From: an uncultured Hungatella sp.
GTDB lineage: Bacteria > Bacillota > Clostridia > Lachnospirales > Lachnospiraceae
Assembly (NCBI GenBank): GCA_959018155.1
Contig: CAUEKH010000018.1
Location: forward strand, 1-17,146
Direction of reading: 5' to 3'
DNA: 17,146 bases
The number at the start of each line of letters is the position of its first letter. The first letter of the stretch is position 1. The notes beneath the pieces were generated by a model that saw only the letters and a list, made by a program, of their open reading frames with translations, was not told the origin of the DNA and did not search any database. Below are positions 7,856-15,964 of this stretch, piece by piece. The position numbers and the translations under genes are program-made.

Positions 7856-7880
7856 TCCTGCATTTTTTTCCTGATTTTTT
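7856..7880. repeat. Tandem T-tract direct repeat upstream of the mglB promoter
   Basis: TCCTGCATTTTTT (7856-7868) is followed at once by TCCTGATTTTTT (7869-7880), two near-identical units of 13 and 12 bases. They lie about 37 bases upstream of the probable -35 box. Tandem direct repeats in this position are typical binding sites for AraC-type activators, so this is a candidate site for the response regulator of this locus. That role is inference. Confidence 0.5.
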
Positions 7881-7911
7881 ATGATACAGTCTGCATCTTG
7901 CACAATGCTCT

Positions 7912-8943
7912 TTATTTTTCGCCGGAAGTCAGGGCAGTCTGGCTGCAATTATAATATTTTCCGTCTTCCAAATCCACAATTTCCTGTACATTCTGCCCTA
8001 ATCCTGCTGCCGCGGCTATCTGGAACACCACATCGGCATACTCATCACTGTCGCACTGAACAGTTCCGAAGATTTTTCCTGAATTGAGCCCTTCGATTCC
8101 CTGGGGCGTCCCATCAATGCCGACAATTTTGATGGGTTTTGTAATCTTCTTCCTCTCCAGAGCGTCAGCCGCACCGAGAGCCATATCATCATTGTTGCTG
8201 ATGACAAGTTCGATTTCATCCGGATATTCCTCCAGCCATTTCTCCATCCACGCGGAACCCTGGCTCTTCTCCCAGTTGGCAATCCCCCCGGTGATCTTTT
8301 CCAGCGGCACGCCGCCGTCTTTTAAGGTCTGGATGGACCACTCCGTCCTGATCAGAGAATCCTGGTGGCTTGTCTCCCCCTCCAGAAGCACGTAGCTGAC
8401 CTTGCCATCCCCGTTTAAATCCAGGGAAGAGGGATCGGCCTGATAGGCTTCCACCAGAATATTTCCCTGTAAAACCGCGGATTCCTTGGCACTTTCCCCC
8501 ACATAGTAAAGCTTCTCCCATCGGTTCATATCTTCCTCCACCGGCTCCCGGTTGAAGAACACCACGGGAATATCGCTGTCCATCGCCCGGTTGATGATGT
8601 AGGAGGCCGCCGAACGGTCCACCATATTGACACAGAGCACATCCACGCCCAGGGAAATAAAACGGTCCACCTGGCTGTTTTGTGTATTCTGATTTCCCTT
8701 TCCGTCCACCACATCGAGAATCACCTTCACTTCTGTCTCTTTCTCGTAGTTCTTCGCCTTCTCAACAATCTTCCCACAGAGATTATTGATAAATGAATCG
8801 TCTCCCCGATAGAGAGTCACGCCGATGCGAAGTGTTTTTTTCTCCTCCCTCTCCCCATGACTCCTGGTCTGGAACACCATACAACACGCTGCAAAGATGA
8901 CGGCTGCCACCAGAACTGCCGTCACTACATGTCTCTTTTTCAT
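7912..8943 (-). CDS. MglB-like galactose/glucose-binding protein, canonical order, membrane-tethered
   Basis: 343 residues with an N-terminal hydrophobic segment (6-24). FAACC near residues 18-21 is only a poor lipobox, so a lipoprotein or an uncleaved anchor are both possible. The fold runs in the usual order: IGVTLYRGDDSF (40-51), VDGKGNQNTQN, VLCVNMVD, then IPVVFFNREP (125-134). Residues equivalent to E. coli MglB sugar contacts are present: D49, F51, N131, H193, D195, R199, W224, N251 and D277, while E. coli Asn256 is C297. The calcium loop D175-N177-D179 with E245 is kept. It lies in the two-component operon, 32 bases after the preceding binding protein and apart from mglBAC, so it more likely presents sugar to the kinase than to the importer, though it could do both. 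A strong GGAGGGG site supports the start. Confidence 0.9.
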   Translation of the reverse strand: MKKRHVVTAVLVAAVIFAACCMVFQTRSHGEREEKKTLRIGVTLYRGDDSFINNLCGKIVEKAKNYEKETEVKVILDVVDGKGNQNTQNSQVDRFISLGVDVLCVNMVDRSAASYIINRAMDSDIPVVFFNREPVEEDMNRWEKLYYVGESAKESAVLQGNILVEAYQADPSSLDLNGDGKVSYVLLEGETSHQDSLIRTEWSIQTLKDGGVPLEKITGGIANWEKSQGSAWMEKWLEEYPDEIELVISNNDDMALGAADALERKKITKPIKIVGIDGTPQGIEGLNSGKIFGTVQCDSDEYADVVFQIAAAAGLGQNVQEIVDLEDGKYYNCSQTALTSGEK

Positions 8944-8975
8944 TTGCCCCTCCTCATTCTAAGCGTTTTCCTCTT

Positions 8976-9986
8976 CTACTCAATCGGATAAAGTATCTTC
9001 TCATAGTACTCATCTCTTAAGTCCTCTTTTTCGATATAATACGATTCCAGCACAATCTGTTCCCGGTCGCTGTGTTTTTCAATTGCCTCCACCGCCTTCA
9101 CAATACTTAAATACCCCGCGTCAAACTTGTTCGTCACCACAAGGCCTTTAATCACTCCCCGATCCATCTGATTTAAGATCCTGGTGGTGCTTCCAATGCC
9201 GTAGAGGCATGGACTGTATTTTCCATATCCCGGACTTTCGGCAACGATATCGGCAACAGCGTCCAGACTCTGCACATCCAGGCCAACAAGAAGCGGCTCC
9301 CCGCTGCCTTGTCCCATGGCTTCTTCAATCGTCTTCCGGAAAATATCCCCGTTCTCCTTTGCAGAATTCTCTCCAACCGCGTCACCGTATTTCTCATAGA
9401 GACGGGCATGAAAACCGGCTTTCGAAAGCACCGACAAAAGACCGCCATACACCTCCCGGTTGTAACCGTAGTCCAGTCCCCCGGAAAATACGAGAACAGG
9501 CTTATCCGAGGGCTGTTCTTCTATGATGGCCTCTCCCAGCTTTTCCCCGGCCGCCCGGTAATCCGGCGCAATCCCGCTCATGGCCCAGTCGCCCGGAAAA
9601 ATATTTCCCATGATAATCAGCGGACTGCCAAGAACCATCTCATCCAATGCCTCGCTGCACTCCTGCTGCTTTAACGGAACCAGCACCACAGCCTTTGCCC
9701 CATCGTCGATCTCACGCTTTACGAGTTCCATCTGTTCCGCCACATCCCCCTCTTCATACAGCGTGATGAAATTGACGTCCACATTGTACTCGTCCGCAGC
9801 CTGGTCCACGCCTTTTCGGAAATTTGTAAAATAGTCATCCGTGGTGTCTCCGATAATGACGGAAACGGGATAAATCTCTGTTTTCTTCTCCTTGATAATC
9901 AAATCCGTGGAGGACAGAAGAAACAGGAGGACTAATACGCCTGCAAGGATACTCCATATAATCTTTTCCTGTCTGGTCATCTTCAT
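8976..9986 (-). CDS. Membrane-anchored periplasmic-binding-protein-like sugar sensor component
   Basis: 336 residues with one N-terminal transmembrane segment (about 9-28) and no lipobox cysteine, so it is probably anchored with its binding domain outside. The body is a type I periplasmic-binding-protein fold of the LacI/ribose-binding kind: VSVIIGDTTDDYFTNFRKG, then AKAVVLVPL, then SPLIIMGN, with a late GIGSTTRILNQMDRG and IKGLVVTNKFDAGY. It is clearly diverged from the two MglB-like proteins, and I cannot name its ligand. Its ATG overlaps the kinase stop in an ATGA arrangement, a strong sign of coupled synthesis with the kinase. Such anchored binding proteins beside kinases are known to act as sugar co-sensors (for example XylFII with LytS in clostridia). 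A role in detecting hexose for the kinase is the simplest inference. Confidence 0.85.
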   Translation of the reverse strand: MKMTRQEKIIWSILAGVLVLLFLLSSTDLIIKEKKTEIYPVSVIIGDTTDDYFTNFRKGVDQAADEYNVDVNFITLYEEGDVAEQMELVKREIDDGAKAVVLVPLKQQECSEALDEMVLGSPLIIMGNIFPGDWAMSGIAPDYRAAGEKLGEAIIEEQPSDKPVLVFSGGLDYGYNREVYGGLLSVLSKAGFHARLYEKYGDAVGENSAKENGDIFRKTIEEAMGQGSGEPLLVGLDVQSLDAVADIVAESPGYGKYSPCLYGIGSTTRILNQMDRGVIKGLVVTNKFDAGYLSIVKAVEAIEKHSDREQIVLESYYIEKEDLRDEYYEKILYPIE

Positions 9987-11776
9987 TTTTCTCCGCCCTC
10001 CGCTAAAATCCTGCTGTAAGGAATGACCGGAAGATGAATCGTGATTTCCGTCCCCTCATCCGGCTCTGAATGAATCATCAGTCCGTACTCCTCGCCAAAA
10101 TAAAGTTTAATCCGCTCATTCACATTCTTAACACCGATTCCGGATCCCTTCTTGGAAGTCACCTTTACTTTTCCGGAGAACAGACTCTCCACCTGTTCTT
10201 CCGTCATCCCGAGCCCGTTGTCACGGACCGTAAAGAACAGATCGCCCCCCTCTCTCCACACCCGGAGAGTGATCTCGCCGTCTCCGTCCATAAACTCCAT
10301 TCCATGATATATGGCGTTCTCCACAAGCGGCTGAAGCATCAGCTTTAAACTGGCCAGATCCATACAGTCGTCCGCCGCATCTATGTAGTAGGAAAATTTA
10401 TTTTTAAAACGCATATGCTGAATCATCAAGTAACTGCGCACATGCTCCAGTTCATCCCGCACGGTGATAATACTCTTCCCCTTGCTTAAGCTGATGCGGA
10501 AGAAACGCGCAAGCGCCGTCACGGCCTTGACCGCCTCCGCCTTCTGTTCATTTTCAATCATCCAGACAATGATATCCAGGGTATTATAGAGGAAATGAGG
10601 GTTGATCTGGGACTGCAGTGTGTCAAATTCCTGTTTTCTCTTGGCCTCGTGCTCAGTCACGATATCGTTCATCAGCACCCGGATCTGTCTGGCCATATTC
10701 TTGATGGAAGTCCCCAAATGCTGAATCTCATAAGAGCCGCCAATATAGACCGGAGTTTCCAGATTTCCTTCCTCCAGAATCCCTACGGATTTTTCCAGTT
10801 CCTTGATAGGATCCGTGATTCTGGAAGAAATATAGGAGTTAATGAGGGTTAAAATGAATAGGATCAGAGTGATAAGGAAGATAATAAACAGCCTGGTCTT
10901 TATGGTATTCAGGGACACTACATTTTTCGGGGTCACGCCCACCACTTTCCAGCCCGTATAGCCGATAGATTTCACGGTGATAATCCGCGCTTTCCCTTCA
11001 AATTTCTCTAAATGGTTCCCATCCTTATATTGAGCCGCGATCAGATTGTTCTCCGCAACCCGCCCGGAGTCGATCAGCTGTATCTTCGGATGATAAAGGA
11101 TTTCTCCATCATTGCTGATTAAATAGACGTAACCGCCGGTGCCTGTGGTCACTCCGTCAAATAAATGGGCCAGGCTGGAGTAACTTAAATCCACCAGAAG
11201 CACCCCCTGAGCCGTGGAAGTCCCTTCCGTCAGTTCCACGGCCCGCGACAGGGAGATGACCCACCGGTACTGGTTTTCATTTCCATCGAAAATATACTGG
11301 ACATGAGGGTTGGAGAAATGCTGATTCTCTGTCTTTTCCAGAGCATTGGTAAACCAGGTGTCCCCGGTCACATCCAGGTTCGTCTTGAGCCTGGCCGCCG
11401 GAACCGCCTCTTTCAGGGTCCCATCCTGAGAGAACAGGGCGATATTGTCCACATTGTCCTTATTGTTGTCATAGAGCAGCATAATTTCGTTGTTGATGGA
11501 TTCCGAGGACAAATCCGCGTTTTTGACCGCGCCGTAATACAGGGAATCCGACAGCTTCATAACCGTGCGCAAGTAACTCTCCACAGAGCGCGCCACCTGG
11601 CCGATCAGGCTCTGGTTTTCCTCCATGACCGTCTCCGACACCTGGCCCGACAGACGCTGGTAAATAGAAAACGTGATGAGTAAACTGGCCGCCAGGGCCG
11701 TCACAGTAAAATAAGTAAAGATCGTATACCGTATGCTGTTATTTTGAAAAATCCTGTGTTTTTTCTTTTTATCCAT
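9983..11776 (-). CDS. YesM-type sensor histidine kinase (Cache-HAMP-His_kinase)
   Basis: A membrane histidine kinase of 597 residues. TM1 is at about 17-38, an extracellular Cache-like sensor region at 40-290 (with YVYLISNDGEILYHP), TM2 at 295-316 and HAMP at about 317-370. The His_kinase core begins at SQINPHFLYNTLD, with phospho-acceptor His394. The ATPase has an N-box LVENAIYHG (Asn487), DNGLGM (519-524) and GSGIGVKNVNERI (544-556). This is the LytS/YesM class, usually paired with AraC-type regulators and carbohydrate transporters. It abuts the regulator gene with no gap: the regulator's TAA is followed directly by this ATG, and the GGAG lies inside the regulator's last codons. Downstream it overlaps the anchored binding protein by four bases. 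The ligand is probably presented by those binding proteins. Confidence 0.94.
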   Translation of the reverse strand: MDKKKKHRIFQNNSIRYTIFTYFTVTALAASLLITFSIYQRLSGQVSETVMEENQSLIGQVARSVESYLRTVMKLSDSLYYGAVKNADLSSESINNEIMLLYDNNKDNVDNIALFSQDGTLKEAVPAARLKTNLDVTGDTWFTNALEKTENQHFSNPHVQYIFDGNENQYRWVISLSRAVELTEGTSTAQGVLLVDLSYSSLAHLFDGVTTGTGGYVYLISNDGEILYHPKIQLIDSGRVAENNLIAAQYKDGNHLEKFEGKARIITVKSIGYTGWKVVGVTPKNVVSLNTIKTRLFIIFLITLILFILTLINSYISSRITDPIKELEKSVGILEEGNLETPVYIGGSYEIQHLGTSIKNMARQIRVLMNDIVTEHEAKRKQEFDTLQSQINPHFLYNTLDIIVWMIENEQKAEAVKAVTALARFFRISLSKGKSIITVRDELEHVRSYLMIQHMRFKNKFSYYIDAADDCMDLASLKLMLQPLVENAIYHGMEFMDGDGEITLRVWREGGDLFFTVRDNGLGMTEEQVESLFSGKVKVTSKKGSGIGVKNVNERIKLYFGEEYGLMIHSEPDEGTEITIHLPVIPYSRILAEGGEK

Positions 11777-13399
11777 TTATCTGGCTCCACGAAATTTCGT
11801 CGGTGACACTCCAAATTTTTTCTTAAATACGTAGCTGAAATAGTTCTGTTCCTGATAGCCCACCTTCGAAGCGATCACATACGTCTTATCGTCCGTCTTG
11901 TTCAACAATTCCACCGCTTTATTTAAGCGGACTTCCGTGAGATAGGCGATGTAAGCCTGGCCTGTCTCCTTCTTGAACATGGTTGAGAAATAGGCCGGGC
12001 TCATATGCAGATGGCGGCAAATCATTTCCACGGACAGATCCGGATTCTGATAGTTGTCCATGATATACTGTTTTGCCTGCTGAATCACCTGGCGTGTCGT
12101 CATATCACGCTCCTGATTGATGGCCTGATTCATCCTGCGCGCAGTCTTTAGAAGCCAGCCGTTGAACTCTTCACGCTTCTGGAGTCTGTCATTCAGACTT
12201 AAGGACTCCAGTTCCGCGCCCAGAATCTCCTCCAGATTTAAGTCATACTGCTGGATCAGCCGGATAATCGTATTTAAGACACTAAACACGTACACCTGCT
12301 GCTGGCGGTAATGCACCCTGGCCGATTCCAGTTTTCCGGAAATTCTGGCCATCACGGCCTCAATCTTCTCATCCGGGCCAAATTTGACAGCGGAAATAAA
12401 GTCCGACTCATCAGAGTTGTCAAATTCCAGCTTCCCGCTGCCTACCGGCTCCATATCACCGATGTAGATGGTGCTTCCGCTGCCAGCGACCGCCTTATAC
12501 CCCAGAGCGTCCACCGCCGACTGGTAGGAACCGGCAATTTTGGACAGTTCCGTGCAGCTGTGGCCGATTCCGATAGTGACCGGAACCTCCAAAATACGCT
12601 TCGCCTCCCTGCAGATGTCCCCCAGAACAGCGATAAATCCAGTCGTCGTGTTATCGTCGTCGAGGGCAGCGATCGCCGCCATTTCAGCCTCCGCAGTGGA
12701 CTGAAATAAGAAAAACCGACAGTATCCCTGCAGCTTTTCCCGCACAATCTGCATGACCGAGATCGGGATCAGTTCCTCCTCCTCGTGAAGTGACAGCGTC
12801 TTCCTGCTTCTGGCATCGTATTTTTCCACATCAATGGCTGCGATCACCCATTTTCTGGCCCCTGTAATCGGGATGTCGTATTCTCTCAGTTTCGATTCAA
12901 TCAAATCATCCGGCAGCCTCCGGTGCACCATGTCATTGAAAAACTGTTCACGGATAATCGGCAGACTCCTCCTGTAATTCTCACGAAGGCGGTTCACGTT
13001 GCGCTTTTCTTCAATCTCCTCATCCAGGCTGGACTTGATTCTCTTTAAAATAGAGGTCAGCTCCTCCACGTTGACCGGCTTTAAGACGTATTCTGTCACA
13101 TTCAGCTTGATCGCTTTCTGCGCATACTCAAAATCGTCATAGCCCGAAAAAATAACCACCTTCATGGATGGATACTTCTGCCGGATTTTCTCCGTCAACG
13201 TGAGGCCATCCATGTAGGGCATACGGATATCAGTCAGGACCATATCCGGCTCTAAGACTTCGATCTTCTCCAGCGCGTCCTCCCCGTTTTCGGCATCCCC
13301 CACCACTTTAAATCCAGCGGATTCCCAGTCGATCTGCCTGATAATGCTCTTGCGGACCTCTTCCTCGTCGTCCACCAGAATAATGTTGTATAAATTCAT
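11777..13399 (-). CDS. YesN-type response regulator with AraC-family DNA-binding domain
   Basis: 540 residues. The receiver domain (1-125) has the acid pocket D10-D11-E12, phospho-acceptor D57 in VLTDIRMPYMDG, and K107 in YVLKPVN. The central region resembles the degenerate GGDEF-like segment common in YesN proteins, with VTIGIGHSCTELSKIAGSYQSA and no catalytic GGDEF. The last 105 residues hold two helix-turn-helix units typical of AraC regulators (LSVEMICRHLHMSPAYFSTMFKKETG and YVIASKVGYQEQNYF, each only partly quoted by region). It is first in the sensor operon and should activate mglBAC, and perhaps its own operon, when phosphorylated by the adjacent kinase. The start follows GAGGAAG by a normal distance. 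The target genes are inferred from position. Confidence 0.94.
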   Translation of the reverse strand: MNLYNIILVDDEEEVRKSIIRQIDWESAGFKVVGDAENGEDALEKIEVLEPDMVLTDIRMPYMDGLTLTEKIRQKYPSMKVVIFSGYDDFEYAQKAIKLNVTEYVLKPVNVEELTSILKRIKSSLDEEIEEKRNVNRLRENYRRSLPIIREQFFNDMVHRRLPDDLIESKLREYDIPITGARKWVIAAIDVEKYDARSRKTLSLHEEEELIPISVMQIVREKLQGYCRFFLFQSTAEAEMAAIAALDDDNTTTGFIAVLGDICREAKRILEVPVTIGIGHSCTELSKIAGSYQSAVDALGYKAVAGSGSTIYIGDMEPVGSGKLEFDNSDESDFISAVKFGPDEKIEAVMARISGKLESARVHYRQQQVYVFSVLNTIIRLIQQYDLNLEEILGAELESLSLNDRLQKREEFNGWLLKTARRMNQAINQERDMTTRQVIQQAKQYIMDNYQNPDLSVEMICRHLHMSPAYFSTMFKKETGQAYIAYLTEVRLNKAVELLNKTDDKTYVIASKVGYQEQNYFSYVFKKKFGVSPTKFRGAR

Positions 13400-13456
13400 A
13401 ATAGCTTCCTCTCTTCACATGGGAATGGTAAATAAGACTCTTCTCTTCTGACTTCC

Positions 13457-13485
13457 ATCATATCACAAACCGGGCCGGCGGAAAA
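13457..13485 (-). promoter_or_regulatory. Probable extended -10 promoter for the two-component operon
   Basis: On the minus strand TGATATGAT gives an extended -10 (TATGAT at 13457-13462, with TG one base upstream). The -35 match is poor (TTTTCC at 13480-13485, 17 bases away), which fits a promoter that needs an activator. It lies between the rny terminator and the regulator start, with a leader of about 50 bases. Confidence 0.5.
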
Positions 13486-13498
13486 GTTTTCTGTGATA
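13461..13498. repeat. Inverted repeat spanning the two-component promoter
   Basis: TATCACA (13461-13467) and TGTGATA (13492-13498) are perfect inverted 7-base arms, 31 bases apart from start to start, close to three helical turns. One arm touches the -10 box and the other is just upstream of the -35. A dimeric regulator could bridge both, so this is a candidate operator. The short arms make chance possible. Confidence 0.4.
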
Positions 13499-13500
13499 AA

Positions 13501-13552
13501 TAAAAAATGCCCCAACCCGCAAGATATTGATTCTTGCGTGGTTGGGGCATTT
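13501..13552 (-). terminator. Strong intrinsic terminator after rny
   Basis: Arms 13505-13524 and 13532-13552 pair over 20 bases with one bulged T, including the GC-rich core GCCCCAACC with GGTTGGGGC. The loop is seven bases. On the minus strand the hairpin is followed by TTTTTTA. It starts 20 bases after the rny stop and separates rny from the sugar-sensing operon. Confidence 0.92.
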
Positions 13553-13571
13553 GCTGTTTCACTCTGAATGA

Positions 13572-15131
13572 TTACTTCGCGTAATCTGTCACTCTGGACT
13601 CTCTGATCACGTTGACCTTTATCTGGCCCGGATATTCAAGAGATTCTTCTATCTTCTTGGAAATCTCGCGGGCTAAAAGAATCATGCCGTCATCGTTAAT
13701 CTGGTCCGGTACTACCATAATCCGAACTTCACGTCCTGCCTGGATAGCGAAGGACTTGTCAACTCCCTTGAAGGAGTTGGTAATATCTTCTAACTGTTTC
13801 AATCTGTTTGTATATGTTTCCAGGGTCTCTCTTCTGGCGCCTGGTCTGGCTGCGGATATGGTGTCCGCCGCCTGTACAATGCAGGCGATAAGACTCTGTG
13901 GTTCAACGTCGCCGTGATGGGATTCTATGGTGTTCAGCACAACCGCGGACTCTTTGTACTTCTTACAGAGTTCCACTCCCAGCTGAATATGAGAACCTTC
14001 CATCTCATGGTCAACGGCTTTCCCAATGTCATGTAATAAACCGGCACGCTTGGCCATACGGACATCGAGTCCAATCTCACCGGCAAGAAGGCCGGATAAC
14101 TGGGCCACTTCCATGGAATGCTTTAACGCATTCTGTCCGTAACTTGTCCTGTACTTCAATTTACCAAGCAGTCTGATGAGTTCCGGGTGAAGGCCATGGA
14201 TTCCAACCTCAAGGGCTGCGGCTTCCCCTTCCTCACGCATATTGGTTTCTACTTCCTTCTGAGCTTTCTCTACCATTTCCTCAATTCTGGCCGGATGGAT
14301 ACGTCCGTCCACAATGAGTCGTTCCAATGCGATTCTGGCTACTTCTCTACGAACCGGATCAAAACCGGATAATACGACTGCTTCCGGGGTATCATCAATA
14401 ATGAGTTCCACGCCCGTCAGCGTCTCTAACGTACGAATATTGCGCCCTTCTCTACCGATGATACGACCTTTCATCTCATCGTTAGGCAGCTGCACAACAG
14501 AAACTGTCGTCTCTGCAACATGATCCGCAGCACATCTCTGGATTGCTGTGACCACGTATTCTCTCGCCTTTTTATCGGCTTCTTCTTTTGCTTTGTTGTC
14601 GAGTTCCTTGATTAATTTCGCAGTGTCATGTTTTACATCATCTTCAACAGATTTTAAAAGATATTCTTTTGCCTGTTCGGAGGTAAGTCCGGAAATTCTT
14701 TCCAGTTCCTGTATCCCTTTTTCATAGAGAGATTCCACTTCGGCATTTCTCTTGTTCAGGGCTTCCTCACGAGTTGCAAGAGTTGCCTCTTTCTTTTCCA
14801 TTGCCTCAGACTTCTTGTCCAAGTTCTCTTCTTTGCTTAGTACTCGTCTTTCATAACGTTGAAGCTCAGCTCTTCTTTCTCTGGTTTCCTTTTCCAGTTC
14901 ATTCTTAGTCTTTATCGACTCCTCTTTTGCTTCAAGGAGAGCTTCGCGCTTCTTTGTCTCAGCGGTCTTTAATGCTTCATCTATTATTTCCCGGGACTTT
15001 TCTTCCGCAGAACCGATCTTACTCTCGTACGTATTCTTACGATAAGTAATCGCAGCAGTCCAGGCAATAAGAGCAACTACAACCGATACAACAATTGTAA
15101 TAATTGCTGCCGTGAATACTGATACTGACAC
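13572..15131 (-). CDS. rny: Ribonuclease Y
   Basis: RNase Y is a membrane-bound endoribonuclease that starts mRNA decay in Firmicutes. The protein has 519 residues, the usual length. It has an N-terminal transmembrane segment (about 6-27), a long charged coiled coil (about 40-200), a KH RNA-binding domain ([10 protein letters not shown], 222-231) and an HD domain with catalytic His367-Asp368 in LLHDIGK. The start is GTG, supported by AAGGAGG seven bases upstream. It has its own near-consensus promoter just past recX and a strong terminator after it, so it is probably a single-gene unit. Nothing in the sequence looks damaged. The recA-recX-rny order is familiar in clostridia. Confidence 0.97.
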   Translation of the reverse strand: MSVSVFTAAIITIVVSVVVALIAWTAAITYRKNTYESKIGSAEEKSREIIDEALKTAETKKREALLEAKEESIKTKNELEKETRERRAELQRYERRVLSKEENLDKKSEAMEKKEATLATREEALNKRNAEVESLYEKGIQELERISGLTSEQAKEYLLKSVEDDVKHDTAKLIKELDNKAKEEADKKAREYVVTAIQRCAADHVAETTVSVVQLPNDEMKGRIIGREGRNIRTLETLTGVELIIDDTPEAVVLSGFDPVRREVARIALERLIVDGRIHPARIEEMVEKAQKEVETNMREEGEAAALEVGIHGLHPELIRLLGKLKYRTSYGQNALKHSMEVAQLSGLLAGEIGLDVRMAKRAGLLHDIGKAVDHEMEGSHIQLGVELCKKYKESAVVLNTIESHHGDVEPQSLIACIVQAADTISAARPGARRETLETYTNRLKQLEDITNSFKGVDKSFAIQAGREVRIMVVPDQINDDGMILLAREISKKIEESLEYPGQIKVNVIRESRVTDYAK

Positions 15132-15180
15132 AGGAGCACCTCCTTATTTAATTTTCATTGTACATAAATACAACACTACA

Positions 15181-15209
15181 ATTTTAAACTGTTTTATACA
15201 TTATGTCAA
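15181..15209 (-). promoter_or_regulatory. Near-consensus sigma-A promoter for rny
   Basis: On the minus strand TTGACA (15204-15209) is followed 17 bases later by TAAAAT (15181-15186). The -35 is a perfect match and the -10 has five of six. It lies 48 bases past the recX stop, leaving a leader of about 40 bases before the GTG start of rny. I see no hairpin terminator between recX and this promoter. Confidence 0.85.
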
Positions 15210-15256
15210 GTATTTCGCTCCTGTTTCCAGCATACTTATACACTTTTGGTAATGGC

Positions 15257-15874
15257 TCAGTATTCCCCGTCTCCACACTCGATTTTTCTGTAGACGCGGT
15301 TTACCGTCTCCCAGGAAAATCCCTTCCTTCTGAGCGACGCCATCATGTTCATCCGTTCCTTCTGCGTCATGGCCTTTGGATCACGGTATTTCTTCGTAAT
15401 CTGGGCGTAAATCTGGGCTTCTTCATCAATCGGCTGTTCCTCCAGAATCTCCGAAATCGCCTCATCACTGAGCCCTTTCTTCTGAAGTTCGTACTGAATC
15501 AGCCGGCGGCTCTTCCGGCCTGCATTAAACTCCGCATACCGCCTTCCATAATTCTCATCATCAATATAGCGGTGATTCTTAAGAAATTCTACGGCGTAAT
15601 TCACCGCCTCTTCAGGATAAAATCCTTCTCTCAGCTTCCGGCGGATCTCCAGTTCCGTCTTGTCGGCAGATTTTAACAGGTAGCAGGCCCGCTCCACCGC
15701 TCTTTTGTACAGAATCTCGTCCAGTATCTCCTGATAGACCTCTTCCGGCAGTTCCCCGCCTTCTTCTATCCCGAACCGCTTTATCTCCCCTTTATAGAGA
15801 GCAAGAGTAAAGTCCTCATTAACAGTGACTTTACTCCTGCGCTTATCAAGAGGCTCAATCTTCGTAATCGTCAT
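15257..15874 (-). CDS. recX: Regulatory protein RecX
   Basis: RecX binds RecA filaments and limits their extension. The protein is 205 residues, within the family's range, with the repeated three-helix pattern seen in RecX: AVERACYLLKSADKTELEIRRKL, then AVEFLKNHRYIDDENYGRRYA, then IQYELQKKGLSDEAI, ending with MASLRRKGFSWETVNRVYRK. It follows recA after 90 bases with no visible terminator, so the two are probably co-transcribed, as is common. The ATG at 15872-15874 follows AGGGG at about the normal spacing. No unusual residues or breaks are visible. Confidence 0.93.
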   Translation of the reverse strand: MTITKIEPLDKRRSKVTVNEDFTLALYKGEIKRFGIEEGGELPEEVYQEILDEILYKRAVERACYLLKSADKTELEIRRKLREGFYPEEAVNYAVEFLKNHRYIDDENYGRRYAEFNAGRKSRRLIQYELQKKGLSDEAISEILEEQPIDEEAQIYAQITKKYRDPKAMTQKERMNMMASLRRKGFSWETVNRVYRKIECGDGEY

Positions 15875-15964
15875 CTCTGCCCCTTTATTAATATTCAGAT
15901 TTTATGAATCCCCTGTCTCTCATTCCCTGTGCTGTCTTTGGTCAGCAGGTTTTACTCAGCAGGC

